Assembly: GCF_001686925.1 (NCBI RefSeq)
Contig: NZ_LVEN01000027.1
Span: forward strand, 620,001 to 684,000
Source of the DNA: Flavobacterium piscis
GTDB lineage: Bacteria > Bacteroidota > Bacteroidia > Flavobacteriales > Flavobacteriaceae
Direction: 5' to 3'
DNA length: 64,000 bases
The notes beneath the pieces are model-generated. The model worked only from the letters and a program-made list of their open reading frames with translations, was not told the origin of the DNA and ran no database searches. This document shows positions 1 to 9,313 of this stretch, in pieces (the first letter of the stretch is position 1; every line of letters begins with the position of its first letter). A program made the translations under genes and the position numbers.

Positions 1-49
1 TCGATCGGCCTTTATTCTTTAAAGTTCCTAAAAGTATAATCGCTTTCAT
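1..49 (-). CDS. NAD(P)H-dependent flavodoxin-fold reductase, N-terminal fragment (partial)
   Basis: Only the first 16 codons are present; the gene runs off the left edge. The reverse complement opens with an ATG at 47-49 and reads MKAIILLGTLKNKGRS. A first beta strand running into a short Gly/Thr/Ser loop is how NADPH-dependent FMN reductase and flavodoxin-like proteins begin. It lies 7 bp downstream of the stop of the FAD/Rieske oxidoreductase on the same strand, so the two are probably co-transcribed. The family call rests on a very short stretch and is tentative. Confidence 0.5.
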   Translation of the reverse strand, partial: MKAIILLGTLKNKGRS

Positions 50-56
50 AATGGTT

Positions 57-1640
57 TTATTTAATATGAATTTTATTCAAATCACTTTGGGCAGGTCCAT
101 TGATAACCGTTCCGTCCGTTGTAAATCGTGAACCGTGGCACGGACAATCAAATGATTTTTCGTCACTATTCCATTGTACAATACAGCCCAAATGCGGACA
201 AACGGCAGAGAAAGCCTTTAGCGAATTATCATAATCACGATAAACGGCAATTTTTTTTAACCCCGACGAAAGTATAGAGCCTTCTCCCGGTGGTAAATCG
301 GATGTATTTTTTAAGTCAGATCCGCTGATCCAATCCAGATATTGAGACGCCATATTAGTCGCTTCCTTAACAAAATCTTTTGCCGTATTCAAGGATATTC
401 TTGAAGGATTATATAAATCCTCCCATTTGTTTTTGATGCCCATTATACTATCACAGATAATCATGGCACCAATTGTACTATGCGTCATACCATTACCTGA
501 GTCTCCTGTAATGATATAAATTGTATCATCGCCGGGATTTTTCCCCATAAAACCCAAAGAATCTACAGGTTCTATCACCTGACCAGACCAACGGTAGGTG
601 AGATCATTTTCTAACATCGGGAAATAATTTCGGGTCCAGGCTTCCAGTCGATCATAACGTGATGTTTCCGGAATTCCTTCTTCATCGGCCTGACCGGTTT
701 TGTGATCTTCGCCACCGGAAATAAGCAAATCGTATTTTTCGTTGTAATTTTCTACACGTACATAATGATAAGGCTGGGATACCCATTTAGATTCCTGATC
801 GCCGGTATCCCACCAAAGCGAGTAGGGAAGCTGTCCTTTAGGAATTTTGCCTGCAATGACATAAGTTCTGTACGCATGCTGTTTAGTATGCATTGTAACC
901 ACATCATTTATTGGAGTATTTGTTGCCACAACGATATGCTCTGCAGAAAAAGTATAACCGTTTACTTTTGCGCCTTTTTTGGTAATATTTTCTGCATGGG
1001 CTTCTGTATAAATAATTCCGCCAAGCGAATCAACGGCTTTTGCAAGTCCTTTTAAATAATGAAGAATATGAAATTGAGCCTGATTACTGAAAGCCAGACA
1101 CCGTTGCTTTTCGGCATTGGCCAATGCAGGAATTCCTTTTAAAATTGTAGTTCGTAAACCTGCTTTTTGCGTAGCCTGAAGTTCTTTGTCGAGGTTTTCT
1201 TCTTTATCACTTTCGTGAAGGAATAAATATCCGTTAACTCTTTTAAAAGCACAATCAATATTTAAATCTGTTACTATTTTCTCAATTTCGTCAATTGCTG
1301 CGGCATGACTTTCGGCGGCTAATTTTGCAGCTTCTTCTCCAAATTTATTTTCAAGATAATAATAACGATCGTCAAGAGCGCAGGTTAAATGTGCTGTTGT
1401 GCGTCCGCTTTCACCGCTGCCAATAAAACCATCTTCTACAAGCACCACTTTTTTACCAGCTTTAAGTAATTTATAGGCTGTTGTAAGACCGGCAATTCCG
1501 CCGCCTATGATAAGTACTTCAGTTTGTATATCCTGATTGGGTGTATTGTATGAAATAATTGAGGTGGTATCTATCCAAAATGAAACATTCTCGCCAGAAG
1601 TAATACTGGCACTGTTTGCAGTATCGTTTGATTTGTTCAT
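57..1640 (-). CDS. FAD-dependent oxidoreductase with C-terminal Rieske [2Fe-2S] domain
   Basis: A 527-residue cytoplasmic flavoprotein. After about 40 residues a Rossmann dinucleotide motif (IIGGGIAGL) begins a DAO/glycine-oxidase-type FAD domain that continues to about residue 400. The last ~95 residues form a Rieske domain with both cluster motifs visible: CPHLGC, and 14 residues later CPCHGS. The pairing of a DAO-like amine/thiol oxidase with a fused Rieske ferredoxin is a recognised bacterial architecture (annotated FAD-dependent oxidoreductase, Rieske 2Fe-2S); the substrate is not established. There is no signal peptide. The downstream same-strand fragment looks like a flavin reductase, which fits a small redox operon. 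The start chosen is the first ATG after the upstream non-coding stretch. Confidence 0.85.
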   Translation of the reverse strand: MNKSNDTANSASITSGENVSFWIDTTSIISYNTPNQDIQTEVLIIGGGIAGLTTAYKLLKAGKKVVLVEDGFIGSGESGRTTAHLTCALDDRYYYLENKFGEEAAKLAAESHAAAIDEIEKIVTDLNIDCAFKRVNGYLFLHESDKEENLDKELQATQKAGLRTTILKGIPALANAEKQRCLAFSNQAQFHILHYLKGLAKAVDSLGGIIYTEAHAENITKKGAKVNGYTFSAEHIVVATNTPINDVVTMHTKQHAYRTYVIAGKIPKGQLPYSLWWDTGDQESKWVSQPYHYVRVENYNEKYDLLISGGEDHKTGQADEEGIPETSRYDRLEAWTRNYFPMLENDLTYRWSGQVIEPVDSLGFMGKNPGDDTIYIITGDSGNGMTHSTIGAMIICDSIMGIKNKWEDLYNPSRISLNTAKDFVKEATNMASQYLDWISGSDLKNTSDLPPGEGSILSSGLKKIAVYRDYDNSLKAFSAVCPHLGCIVQWNSDEKSFDCPCHGSRFTTDGTVINGPAQSDLNKIHIK

Positions 1641-1903
1641 GATCTAATTTTTAAGAAGTTTTGGTGATGTACAGAAAATGAAGAATATTCTGTAAAATAC
1701 TGATATCAAAGCTAATAAGTTATAGCCTGCAATGTTTACAGTTTTAATTACAAAATTTATATGATTGCCAGTTGTATCTGAGCAGCATTAAATCTTTGTA
1801 AGTGATTTATTTTTAATTGATTAAGTTTTTAGCTGATCGCATAAAAAGGAGGATAGTGGAGTTAAGATTATTCTGGATTCTTGCAAAAATTCCTTTTTTA
1901 AAT

Positions 1904-1938
1904 AAAATCCTAAATAACAATATCTTATTTAGGATTTT
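1904..1938 (-). terminator. Hairpin downstream of the SDR gene, likely terminator
   Basis: Perfect 14-bp arms (AAAATCCTAAATAA at 1904-1917, its complement at 1925-1938) around a 7-nt loop, 36 bp past the stop of the minus-strand SDR gene. On the minus strand the stem ends in a T-rich tract. This is the only structure I see in the 333-bp stretch 1641-1973, which otherwise carries the upstream region of the FAD/Rieske gene. Confidence 0.6.
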
Positions 1939-1973
1939 AGTAGAAGTATAAATTGAGCAAAGAACCTTCTGCT

Positions 1974-2732
1974 TTATATAATTTGAAGATGCGGACGTAT
2001 CTGCATCGTTACAATATCGCATCTTTTGGGTTGTGATAAACAAAATAATACACTCATGGCAATATCTTCTGCCTCAAGCATTTCCATTTTTTCAATTTTC
2101 TTTTGTTGTTCTTCTTTAGAGTCGGTTTGCATATCACTTGTTACTGCTCCGGGTTCAATAAGAGAAACCTTAATGCCAAGCGGATTTAATTCTTTGCGCA
2201 ATGAAGTGCTAAATCCTCTGATGGCTGATTTTGTGGCAACATATATAGTGCTTTCTCCGGTACGGCTTTCAGCGCTCATAGATCCGATATTGATAATATG
2301 TCCTGACTTTTGAGTTCTCATTCTTACCGTTGCTTCTTCGCTAAATGCAAGATAACCGGTGATATTGGTTTCTATTATGTATTTGTAATTTTCAAAAGTT
2401 TCTTTAGTAATACCAGGTGCTCCCAATGCTGCATTGTTGATAAGAATATCTATTCCGCCCAATTTAGTATCCACTATTTCTAAAATCTTGTCAATGTCTT
2501 CTTTTATCGTTACATCGGCAGGAGTGCCATAAATTTCTGCATCAGGGAAATTTTCTTTGATATCATTAATAGCATTTTTAAAATCTTCGTGATGTCTGCC
2601 AAAAATCACTACCCGTCCGCCAAGGGATATTAATAAGTCTGCAATTGCTTTTCCTATTCCGGTTGTTCCGCCTGTAATTACAATTCTTTTTCCTTCAATG
2701 TTTTGTCCAAAATAATCGGTTAACTTTTTCAT
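1974..2732 (-). CDS. SDR family NAD(P)-dependent oxidoreductase
   Basis: A 252-residue classical short-chain dehydrogenase/reductase. The cofactor-binding TGGTTGIG motif is at about residues 20-27. NNAA follows near residue 97, and the catalytic Ser (NIGSMS) and YxxxK (YVATK) lie in the second half. Length and motif order match the classical SDR family, which reduces carbonyls or oxidises alcohols with NAD(P)H. The substrate cannot be read from sequence. It is cytoplasmic and stands alone on the minus strand, followed by a strong hairpin. Start: first ATG giving the usual N-terminus before the Rossmann fold. Confidence 0.85.
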   Translation of the reverse strand: MKKLTDYFGQNIEGKRIVITGGTTGIGKAIADLLISLGGRVVIFGRHHEDFKNAINDIKENFPDAEIYGTPADVTIKEDIDKILEIVDTKLGGIDILINNAALGAPGITKETFENYKYIIETNITGYLAFSEEATVRMRTQKSGHIINIGSMSAESRTGESTIYVATKSAIRGFSTSLRKELNPLGIKVSLIEPGAVTSDMQTDSKEEQQKKIEKMEMLEAEDIAMSVLFCLSQPKRCDIVTMQIRPHLQII

Positions 2733-2806
2733 ATTGTTTTTTTATGTGTGATTAAAATTTAAGTGATACAAGTCTGATTAATAAATGCTTTAGGTTCGTC
2801 AAAATA

Positions 2807-4987
2807 CTACCATTGTACTTTTACTAAACCCTGGCCTGAAATTTTATATTCATGCATTTTTGCCGTTTTTTTGAAAGGTTTAAGTATTGCTTTCTTATAA
2901 ATTACTTTCATGTTAATGCTGGATTTATTCAGTTTTATAATTTTCAAATTACAGCTCATATCTTTATTGCCATCTAATTTTAGCGTAATTAATTTTTCTT
3001 TTTTGTTGTATTGATTAGGATAATCGATAAAGACGAGAAAATCTTCATTGATTTTGATGTATTGTCTGGGTACAATTCCAAAAGCCATTCCGGCGCCATA
3101 GACTTCCTGACCAACCTGTCCGCTTTTTTCCCAGCCATTGTATAAATCTTCCAAAGGAACCCACAAATCAGGCTGTAATTCACCGGTTTTTACTTCTGTA
3201 GAAAGCATTTCTTTAGGCAGTTTGGGCGGATAATAATAAGCAATTCGATTTACGGCATATTTTATAAACTCCGGAATTAAGGTTTTTAACGATGGTAAAA
3301 TTTCAACATTTTTAGCCTGAATAAAATATTCTGACAAAGCAGCATATACTTCTAATTCTTCGTATGCTGCGGTATAAGGCGCATCATTAAGGGGAAATAT
3401 GGAAAAGAAATTAGTGTAGTTTTTGCCATAACCGTATTTGCAATCGTAAAGTTGTACATTTTTGAATAATCCGGCGAGGCAGGTATAACTTATATCCAGA
3501 TACAGCTTATTTTGGGTAATTTTATACAATTCTAATAATGCACCGGCTGCAAAGGCAGTATTATTGGCCTGATACAAAATCTCGATGCCTAATGCTTCTA
3601 ATTTCTTTGCGGCTTTTTCTGCTTCATTCAAATAGCGTTTTTCTTTGGTTAATTTATAAATAAGCAGCATTAAGTGTGCATAAGCACCAGGAACATCCCT
3701 TTCTCCACCTGCGCCTGGAGCTGTTTCTTTTTTGATTATATCAAGAGTTTGCATATCATAAAATACAGGCCAGGTATACTTAAAATGATGTGCCACTTTT
3801 ATAACATAATCAATAGAATCCAGTACGAGTTTGCGGGCTTTTTTGTCTCCATGTAAAGCCAGTCTTGCCAAATTCATTAAAGGATGATGCAAGTACCAGG
3901 AATCCATTACCATTTCCTTTTTTTGTTCTTCAGACTGGTCAAGTGTATCGGCAAGCGCAGGAAGCCATCTGTTGATACAGTTTATTTTTGAATCATAAAA
4001 GGCAGGTAATCCATTCATTAGATCATCATAAATAGAATATTTTTTGCCACTCCATTTTTCAAATTCCTTAAATGGTGATAGAACAGCAAGCTGAACCATA
4101 CTTTCAGCAGGTGTATCATAATCACATAAATAGGCATTTAGATAAGGAAATCCATTTGTTTGCGTCCATGCGCCTTTATTTCGGTTTAAATCGTCGACAG
4201 CTTTTTCCGCTATCTCCGGCCAGTTATGATATTCAATGGCCGGCTGTTGCAGCACATTATAAATCTTGACAAGATTATTTAAAAAGTGTTCACAAATAGG
4301 CGCTGTTTCCACGAATATTTCATTTTCAAGAACTATATAAGCATCTGATATCGTGAATTTTTTACCTGCCGGAAGCGGTAATTTATCTGTAATTGGAAGT
4401 TGGAAACCAATTTCAGGCCAGTTTCCCCCAACCGTATTTTTTGACTCGGTTTGTGTCACTTCACAATATTCAGACAATGAAGTAAGATTCTGAAAATAAA
4501 AAAACGATCCTGTTTGAGGTTTTGTAATGCTTGCAAATAGCAATCCGGATCGGGATCCAAATTGTTCCATATGAATTTTACCGTAAATATTTTCTATACT
4601 GCCATTTTGAGTTAAAGGCATAATATCTCTCGGCCAAAACGGAATCATTAATGCCGTATTTGCAGTAAAAGTGGTACTATAATGTAATAATGCTGTTGTT
4701 GGATCCGGAAAATCAATACGGACTTCATAATTGCCAAGTCTGGAATTTAGTACAATAGTAATGGTTTCATTGTCCTCAAAAAGATTCGAAACTTCAAAAC
4801 AACTGTTCATTGCAAATGCTGCCCTAAAAGCTATTTTTCCATTGTCAGGCAGTAAAGCCACAATCCAGAGAGAATCACCTGTATTGTAGCATTGATAAGT
4901 ATAATCAAGAATTTTTCTTTCTAAAAGTATTTCACTATTTTCAATGTCTTCCTGAGCTGTTGCGCCCCAAGGTGTAACTTTATGCAT
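2807..4987 (-). CDS. Unrecognised 726-residue protein, possible (alpha/alpha)6-barrel carbohydrate-active protein
   Basis: No signal peptide or membrane segment is visible, so it is probably cytoplasmic. Residues ~1-240 look beta-rich and aromatic (many W, F, Y), and include PFWPRD near residue 137. Residues ~250-640 are rich in amphipathic helices with Trp/Tyr/His clusters, such as WYLHHPLMNLARLALHG and GAGGERDVPGAY. This resembles the six-hairpin toroid of several glycoside hydrolases and lyases. The last ~90 residues are again beta-rich. I cannot name a family and see no catalytic signature I could defend. It is monocistronic, with about 550 bp of non-coding DNA upstream. Confidence 0.55.
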   Translation of the reverse strand: MHKVTPWGATAQEDIENSEILLERKILDYTYQCYNTGDSLWIVALLPDNGKIAFRAAFAMNSCFEVSNLFEDNETITIVLNSRLGNYEVRIDFPDPTTALLHYSTTFTANTALMIPFWPRDIMPLTQNGSIENIYGKIHMEQFGSRSGLLFASITKPQTGSFFYFQNLTSLSEYCEVTQTESKNTVGGNWPEIGFQLPITDKLPLPAGKKFTISDAYIVLENEIFVETAPICEHFLNNLVKIYNVLQQPAIEYHNWPEIAEKAVDDLNRNKGAWTQTNGFPYLNAYLCDYDTPAESMVQLAVLSPFKEFEKWSGKKYSIYDDLMNGLPAFYDSKINCINRWLPALADTLDQSEEQKKEMVMDSWYLHHPLMNLARLALHGDKKARKLVLDSIDYVIKVAHHFKYTWPVFYDMQTLDIIKKETAPGAGGERDVPGAYAHLMLLIYKLTKEKRYLNEAEKAAKKLEALGIEILYQANNTAFAAGALLELYKITQNKLYLDISYTCLAGLFKNVQLYDCKYGYGKNYTNFFSIFPLNDAPYTAAYEELEVYAALSEYFIQAKNVEILPSLKTLIPEFIKYAVNRIAYYYPPKLPKEMLSTEVKTGELQPDLWVPLEDLYNGWEKSGQVGQEVYGAGMAFGIVPRQYIKINEDFLVFIDYPNQYNKKEKLITLKLDGNKDMSCNLKIIKLNKSSINMKVIYKKAILKPFKKTAKMHEYKISGQGLVKVQW

Positions 4988-5541
4988 AATGATAAATTTT
5001 AAATTGATAAAATATTCTTTTTTCTAATATTGTAAAGAGTAAAAAAATCTGAAAATTTCTATTGAAAGAATCCCTCCTTCAAAATGAAAAATAAAAGGAT
5101 CGATAATAAAATAGATGTTATTAAATCCTTTAAAACAAATTTCATCATCCTAACACACAAAAGATTATATAATTAAACCAATGATTTACATGATTTTACT
5201 TTAGCTTTAGTTTCTTGGATATTCAGATAATAAATCCTAGGCAGCATTTAATTTATACCAAAAAAGATAATATCCAAAGCATTAATAATAGCCCTGTAAG
5301 TAGATTGAACATAACTATTAATGGACCTCATGAGAGTCAATTTTCGAATATTTTAATTTTAAATAAAGAATTAATACAAAAACCATAAAGGAGCGTTGTA
5401 GTGGAGCGGGTTTAGTGAATAGCGAATACCGTACATAATGTCGCCGCTTATCAAAATGGTATGTATTGGTAATGCTTTGGCATCTGTTAGCACTATTGTA
5501 AGTTTTAATTTTGTCCCATATAATTTTAAAGAAAAACTAAA
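4988..5541. other. 554-bp intergenic region between divergent genes
   Basis: AT-rich spacer between the divergent 726-residue protein gene and the isochorismatase-like gene. The octamer TAATTTTG at 5506-5513 fits the Bacteroidetes -7 box (TAnnTTTG) 28 bp before the downstream start, but I see no convincing -33 partner. A 35-codon ATG ORF runs into the start of the next gene without a good ribosome site; I do not consider it real. Nothing else stands out. Confidence 0.4.
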
Positions 5542-6084
5542 ATGAATAAGGCATTATTATTAATTGATATACAGAAAGAATATTTTGAAAACGGAGCATT
5601 AGAACTTGTAAATCCTGTTGTGGCAAGTGAAAACGCTAAGAAACTGCTAGAGCATTTTAGAACACAAAATGGAACGATTATTCATGTGCAGCATATATCA
5701 GCAGAAGGTGTTCCCTTTTTTGTTTCGGGAACAAAAGGAGTAGATATTCATGAGAATGTGAAACCGCTGTCAGGAGAGAAAGTCATCACGAAACAGTTTC
5801 CTAATAGTTTCAGGGGCACGGATCTATTAGAATATCTTCAGTCAAATGAAATTACACATTTGGTAATCGCGGGAATGATGACTCACATGTGCATTGACGC
5901 AGGTACAAGGGCTGCTGTTGACTTTGGTTTTGAATGTACAGTAATTGGAGATGCCTGCGCTACAAGAGATTTAGAAATTGATGGTAAAACGGTAAAGGCA
6001 GAAGATGTTCATAATGCATTTTTGGCAGCCTTAGAATTCTTTTATGCAAAAATTACAACAACACAAGAGTATTTGCTGTCATAA
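5542..6084 (+). CDS. Isochorismatase-like cysteine hydrolase
   Basis: A 180-residue cytoplasmic alpha/beta hydrolase of the isochorismatase/nicotinamidase superfamily. The catalytic triad can be placed: Asp9 in LLIDIQ, Lys84 in the KQFPNSF loop, and Cys117 in GMMTHMCIDAG. The cis-peptide-type motif GMMTHMC is also typical. Members hydrolyse isochorismate, nicotinamide, N-carbamoyl compounds or ureas, and sequence alone does not select one. A hairpin with a T run follows closely, so it is probably a single-gene unit. It may share control with the downstream AraC regulator, which lies 176 bp further on. Confidence 0.85.
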   Translation: MNKALLLIDIQKEYFENGALELVNPVVASENAKKLLEHFRTQNGTIIHVQHISAEGVPFFVSGTKGVDIHENVKPLSGEKVITKQFPNSFRGTDLLEYLQSNEITHLVIAGMMTHMCIDAGTRAAVDFGFECTVIGDACATRDLEIDGKTVKAEDVHNAFLAALEFFYAKITTTQEYLLS

Positions 6085-6116
6085 ATAAGTGTAAGTAAGG
6101 AAACCCCTTTTTTAAG

Positions 6117-6148
6117 ATGAGCTGTAAATTATTATGGCTCATTTTTTT
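6117..6148 (+). terminator. Rho-independent terminator after the cysteine hydrolase
   Basis: ATGAGC (6117-6122) pairs with GCTCAT (6137-6142), followed by a run of T residues, 33 bp after the stop codon. The loop is long (14 nt). Confidence 0.55.
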
Positions 6149-6260
6149 GTTTTGAAGGTAATTTGTAAATGAAGTTGTAAATTTGCCGTAATTATACTAT
6201 TCAATCCTTCCTTAAAGAACGTAAATAAAACGGATTTTAATTCGTTTACGATTAAACAAA

Positions 6261-7133
6261 ATGCAAACAGTCAAATTTCATAAAACAGAATGCGGTGTTG
6301 AAGTGCTTCTTAATGTATTGCACAGCGATAAGCTGAGTGAGAGGTATTTGGAGCGTGATACTTTCAATACCGATTTTTTTGAAATATTGCTTTTTAAAAC
6401 TGCCAAAGGAACCCTGATTTTAAATCAGCAGAAAATCAATATAACGGACAATACAATCGTTTTTATTTCACCTTTTCAAAAAAGGAAATGGGCTTTAGAG
6501 AAAGAGGGATTGGATTTTACAGTTCTGGTTTTTCAGGAAAATTTTCTTAATGACTTTTTCTCAGACAAATTCTTTACGTACCGCCTTTTGTATTTCTATC
6601 AATTGAGTTATCCTTTACAAATTAGTATCGAAAGGGAAGAACTTCAAAAAGCACTTGATCAGCTGATGGAAATTAAATATGAACTTGTTAACAGCAAAAC
6701 AGACAGCATTCATATCATTCGGTCACTTACATACTACCTGCTTTTGAAGTTTAACAGAATATACGCTGAGACACACAATCTTTCGATTGACAGGACAGAA
6801 AATAACTTTGCTTACCAGTTTAAACAGTTACTGGAAATACATATTAGGCAACAGCAGCGAATTGATCATTATGCAGATTTATTGAATGTGAGCAGAATTA
6901 CAATTAATACTTGCGTGAAAAAGCAGTTTAATGTTACCGCGACGGAGCTCTTGAAACAAAGGCTGCTTTTTGAGATAAAAAACGACCTGATACATTCCGG
7001 AAAGACTATTGCTGAGATTGCCTATGATCTTCATTTTTCAGAACCCGCACATATGATGCGATTTTTTAAAACTCAGACAGGAATAACCAGCAGCCAGTTC
7101 CTCTCAGATTACCAAAATGGTATATTTTCGTAG
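6261..7133 (+). CDS. AraC family transcriptional regulator
   Basis: A 290-residue DNA-binding protein. The C-terminal ~95 residues hold the double helix-turn-helix of the AraC/XylS family: YADLLNVSRITINTCVK as first recognition unit, and IAEIAYDLHFSEPAHMMRFFK with the conserved IAxxxGF-like core as second. The N-terminal ~190 residues look like a cupin-type sensor domain (short beta strands, FISPFQ). The MATE exporter 125 bp downstream on the same strand is the obvious candidate target, though no ligand is inferable. The family usually binds directly repeated half sites; I did not find a clear pair here. Confidence 0.85.
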   Translation: MQTVKFHKTECGVEVLLNVLHSDKLSERYLERDTFNTDFFEILLFKTAKGTLILNQQKINITDNTIVFISPFQKRKWALEKEGLDFTVLVFQENFLNDFFSDKFFTYRLLYFYQLSYPLQISIEREELQKALDQLMEIKYELVNSKTDSIHIIRSLTYYLLLKFNRIYAETHNLSIDRTENNFAYQFKQLLEIHIRQQQRIDHYADLLNVSRITINTCVKKQFNVTATELLKQRLLFEIKNDLIHSGKTIAEIAYDLHFSEPAHMMRFFKTQTGITSSQFLSDYQNGIFS

Positions 7134-7258
7134 TATTTTTAAGGTTGTTATAGAATAAGAAAAATCCAAAACAAAAGAATTGCTTACTTTAAATGAAACT
7201 TTAGACCACAGCAGTTGCATTACATTTCAATCTGCCTCAGGGCAGTAAAATTTTTAAT

Positions 7259-8641
7259 ATGATCAAAAAATACAAATCCAATAAGATATATTACCAAAGT
7301 ACAATAGCACTTGCAGGACCTGTTGTAATTTCCCAGTTGGGTCATACCCTTGTACAGACTCTTGATACAGTTATCATTGGCCATTATGCAGGAACGATAT
7401 CATTAGCTGCAGTCTCGCTGGTTCATTCTGTTTTCATGGTAGTATTAGTCATTGGATTAGGGATTGCTTACGGATTAACACCATTAATTGCACAAGAAAA
7501 TGGAAAATCAAATTTTAAGGAATGTGCTGAGCTTCTGTCAAACAGCTTATGGCTGAATGTCGCGGCTGCAGTTCTTCTTTTTTTAGCAGTGTATTATGGT
7601 TCTATGTTTGCCATACAGCACACAGACCAGGATCCTCAGGTGGTAAAAACGGCAAAACCTTATTTACTTATTTTAAGTTTGTCGATTCTGCCTTTAATGA
7701 TATTTCAAACTTTCAAGCAGTTTGCAGAAGGACTGGGTTTTACAAAACAAGCTATGTCTGTAACGATATGGGGAAATGTACTTAACGTAATTATCGCAGT
7801 GATTTTGGTAAAGGGAATGTTTGGTATAGAACCAATGGGAGTTCGCGGGGTAGGAATTGCAACATTGATAGATAGGGTTTTAATGATGCTGGTGATGATG
7901 TGGTATGTACTTCGATCAAAGAATTTTAGCGTTTATCTAAAGCATTTCTCCGTTAAGTTTGTTGATTTTTCAAAAATGGCAAAAGTGGTAAAAATAGGAT
8001 TGCCTGTAGCGATGCAGTATGTATTTGAAATTGGAGTATTTGCCGTTGCTGCTTTAATGGCCGGTCATATAGGCGCTATGGAACAGGCTGCGCATCAGAC
8101 AGCAATAACACTTGCCGCAATGACGTATATGATGGCAGGTGGAATTGCATCAGCTGCTACTATTAAAGTTGGAAATAGCTTTGGCAATCAAAACTACAAA
8201 AGGCTCCAGAGTTTTGCTTATGCATCCTATCATTTAGTAATTATTTTCATGCTGTTTTTTGCTGTAATTTTCACACTCTTTAATCAATATCTGCCTTATT
8301 TAATAACAAATGATACAAATGTTGTGGCGCTTGCTTCTCAATTATTGATAATTGCCGCACTATTCCAGCTCTTTGATGGTACACAGGTTGTTGGACTAGG
8401 CACATTAAGAGGAATGGGGGATGTTAATATTCCCACTTTCATAACCTTTGTCGCTTACTGGGTTATTGGGCTGCCCGCAGCCTATTTTTTAGGAATTTAT
8501 TTTGACGCAGGAGTAAAGGGAATCTGGTATGGCCTGACTCTGGGATTGTTAACATCATCTGGTTTACTATATTTAAGATTCAGATATGTAATGAATAAAA
8601 CCCTGGAAAACCAATGGAAAAAATCTGAAACTAAGAATTAA
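7259..8641 (+). CDS. MATE family efflux transporter
   Basis: A 460-residue polytopic inner-membrane protein with about 12 hydrophobic segments in two homologous halves, the length and layout of the multidrug and toxic compound extrusion family. Typical MATE features are visible: an N-terminal GPVVISQLGHTLVQTLDTVIIG stretch (TM1-2 region), and the second-half stretch GLPVAMQYVFEIGVF, which corresponds to TM7. The family exports cationic drugs, dyes or metabolites using Na+ or H+ gradients. The upstream AraC regulator probably controls it. An AT-rich hairpin overlaps the stop codon. Confidence 0.9.
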   Translation: MIKKYKSNKIYYQSTIALAGPVVISQLGHTLVQTLDTVIIGHYAGTISLAAVSLVHSVFMVVLVIGLGIAYGLTPLIAQENGKSNFKECAELLSNSLWLNVAAAVLLFLAVYYGSMFAIQHTDQDPQVVKTAKPYLLILSLSILPLMIFQTFKQFAEGLGFTKQAMSVTIWGNVLNVIIAVILVKGMFGIEPMGVRGVGIATLIDRVLMMLVMMWYVLRSKNFSVYLKHFSVKFVDFSKMAKVVKIGLPVAMQYVFEIGVFAVAALMAGHIGAMEQAAHQTAITLAAMTYMMAGGIASAATIKVGNSFGNQNYKRLQSFAYASYHLVIIFMLFFAVIFTLFNQYLPYLITNDTNVVALASQLLIIAALFQLFDGTQVVGLGTLRGMGDVNIPTFITFVAYWVIGLPAAYFLGIYFDAGVKGIWYGLTLGLLTSSGLLYLRFRYVMNKTLENQWKKSETKN

Positions 8642-8676
8642 TATTAGAAAGTTATTGCACATAATTTTCTAATATT
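8640..8676 (+). terminator. AT-rich hairpin at the end of the MATE gene
   Basis: Perfect 11-bp arms AATATTAGAAA (8640-8650) and TTTCTAATATT (8666-8676) around a 15-nt loop, beginning in the stop codon. It is AT-rich and lacks a long T run, so it is a weak terminator or a 3' stabilising hairpin. Confidence 0.4.
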
Positions 8677-9313
8677 TAAAAGGAGAGAAGGGAGCAAATC
8701 TTAAGTTTGAGACCCTTAATTTCCTATGTTTTTTTTCTAGCTATTTTACACGATTTCGTTTCGAGATAAAAATTCTGATTTTTGATCTCTTTTAGGAATA
8801 GTAACTAGTTTTAAATGATTAATATAATTTATTTTAATTCTTCTTAAACTTTAATATAAATAAAACTATTTGACGTAAAAAAAGTTGAGTTTAATTGGCA
8901 ACTGGAAGATTTCTGAACTTCAATGAACTCTCTTAATTATTAATTAAAACTATTATCATAAATCTTATTGAAAAACCCAGCTCTAAATCAGAATTGAAAA
9001 TATAAACTTATGTAGTTCAATTTCAATATGTTAAAATTATAATATTTTTATTCTGTAAATTTAAATTGAAGTGAGTTTCCTGTTAAAAGTATTAAAATAT
9101 CGGTTTTTTTATATTACTTTGTAATATTCAAAAGAACACATATCATCTACAAGCACTTTTTCTGTCATTGTACTACATCCACCAATTTTATTTAATTAAA
9201 ATTTTAAAAATTAAATAGAAAGTTACACGCTTTTTCAACAATACCATTTTAACAAAAATTACTTTAAAGCAGTTTGTTAAGTTTTATAATCATTAATTAA
9301 ATTTTGATTGACT
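8677..9313. other. 637-bp AT-rich region upstream of the surface-protein operon
   Basis: No ORF, palindrome or repeat that I could defend. A near -7 box (TTACTTTG, one mismatch to TAnnTTTG) at about 9115-9122 would give a leader of roughly 190 nt before the giant repeat gene. Such a long 5' region could hold regulatory sequence, but I see no recognisable riboswitch. Confidence 0.35.

Noticed and set aside
702-1055. Plus-strand frame inside the FAD/Rieske gene
   Set aside because: Antisense to a gene with intact cofactor motifs; no family signature.
1813-2043. Minus-strand frame overlapping the end of the SDR gene
   Set aside because: Crosses the terminator hairpin, low complexity, different frame from the conserved SDR.
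9308-9313. TTG start two codons before the ATG of the giant repeat protein
   Set aside because: The ATG at 9314 gives a standard signal peptide; extension adds nothing.
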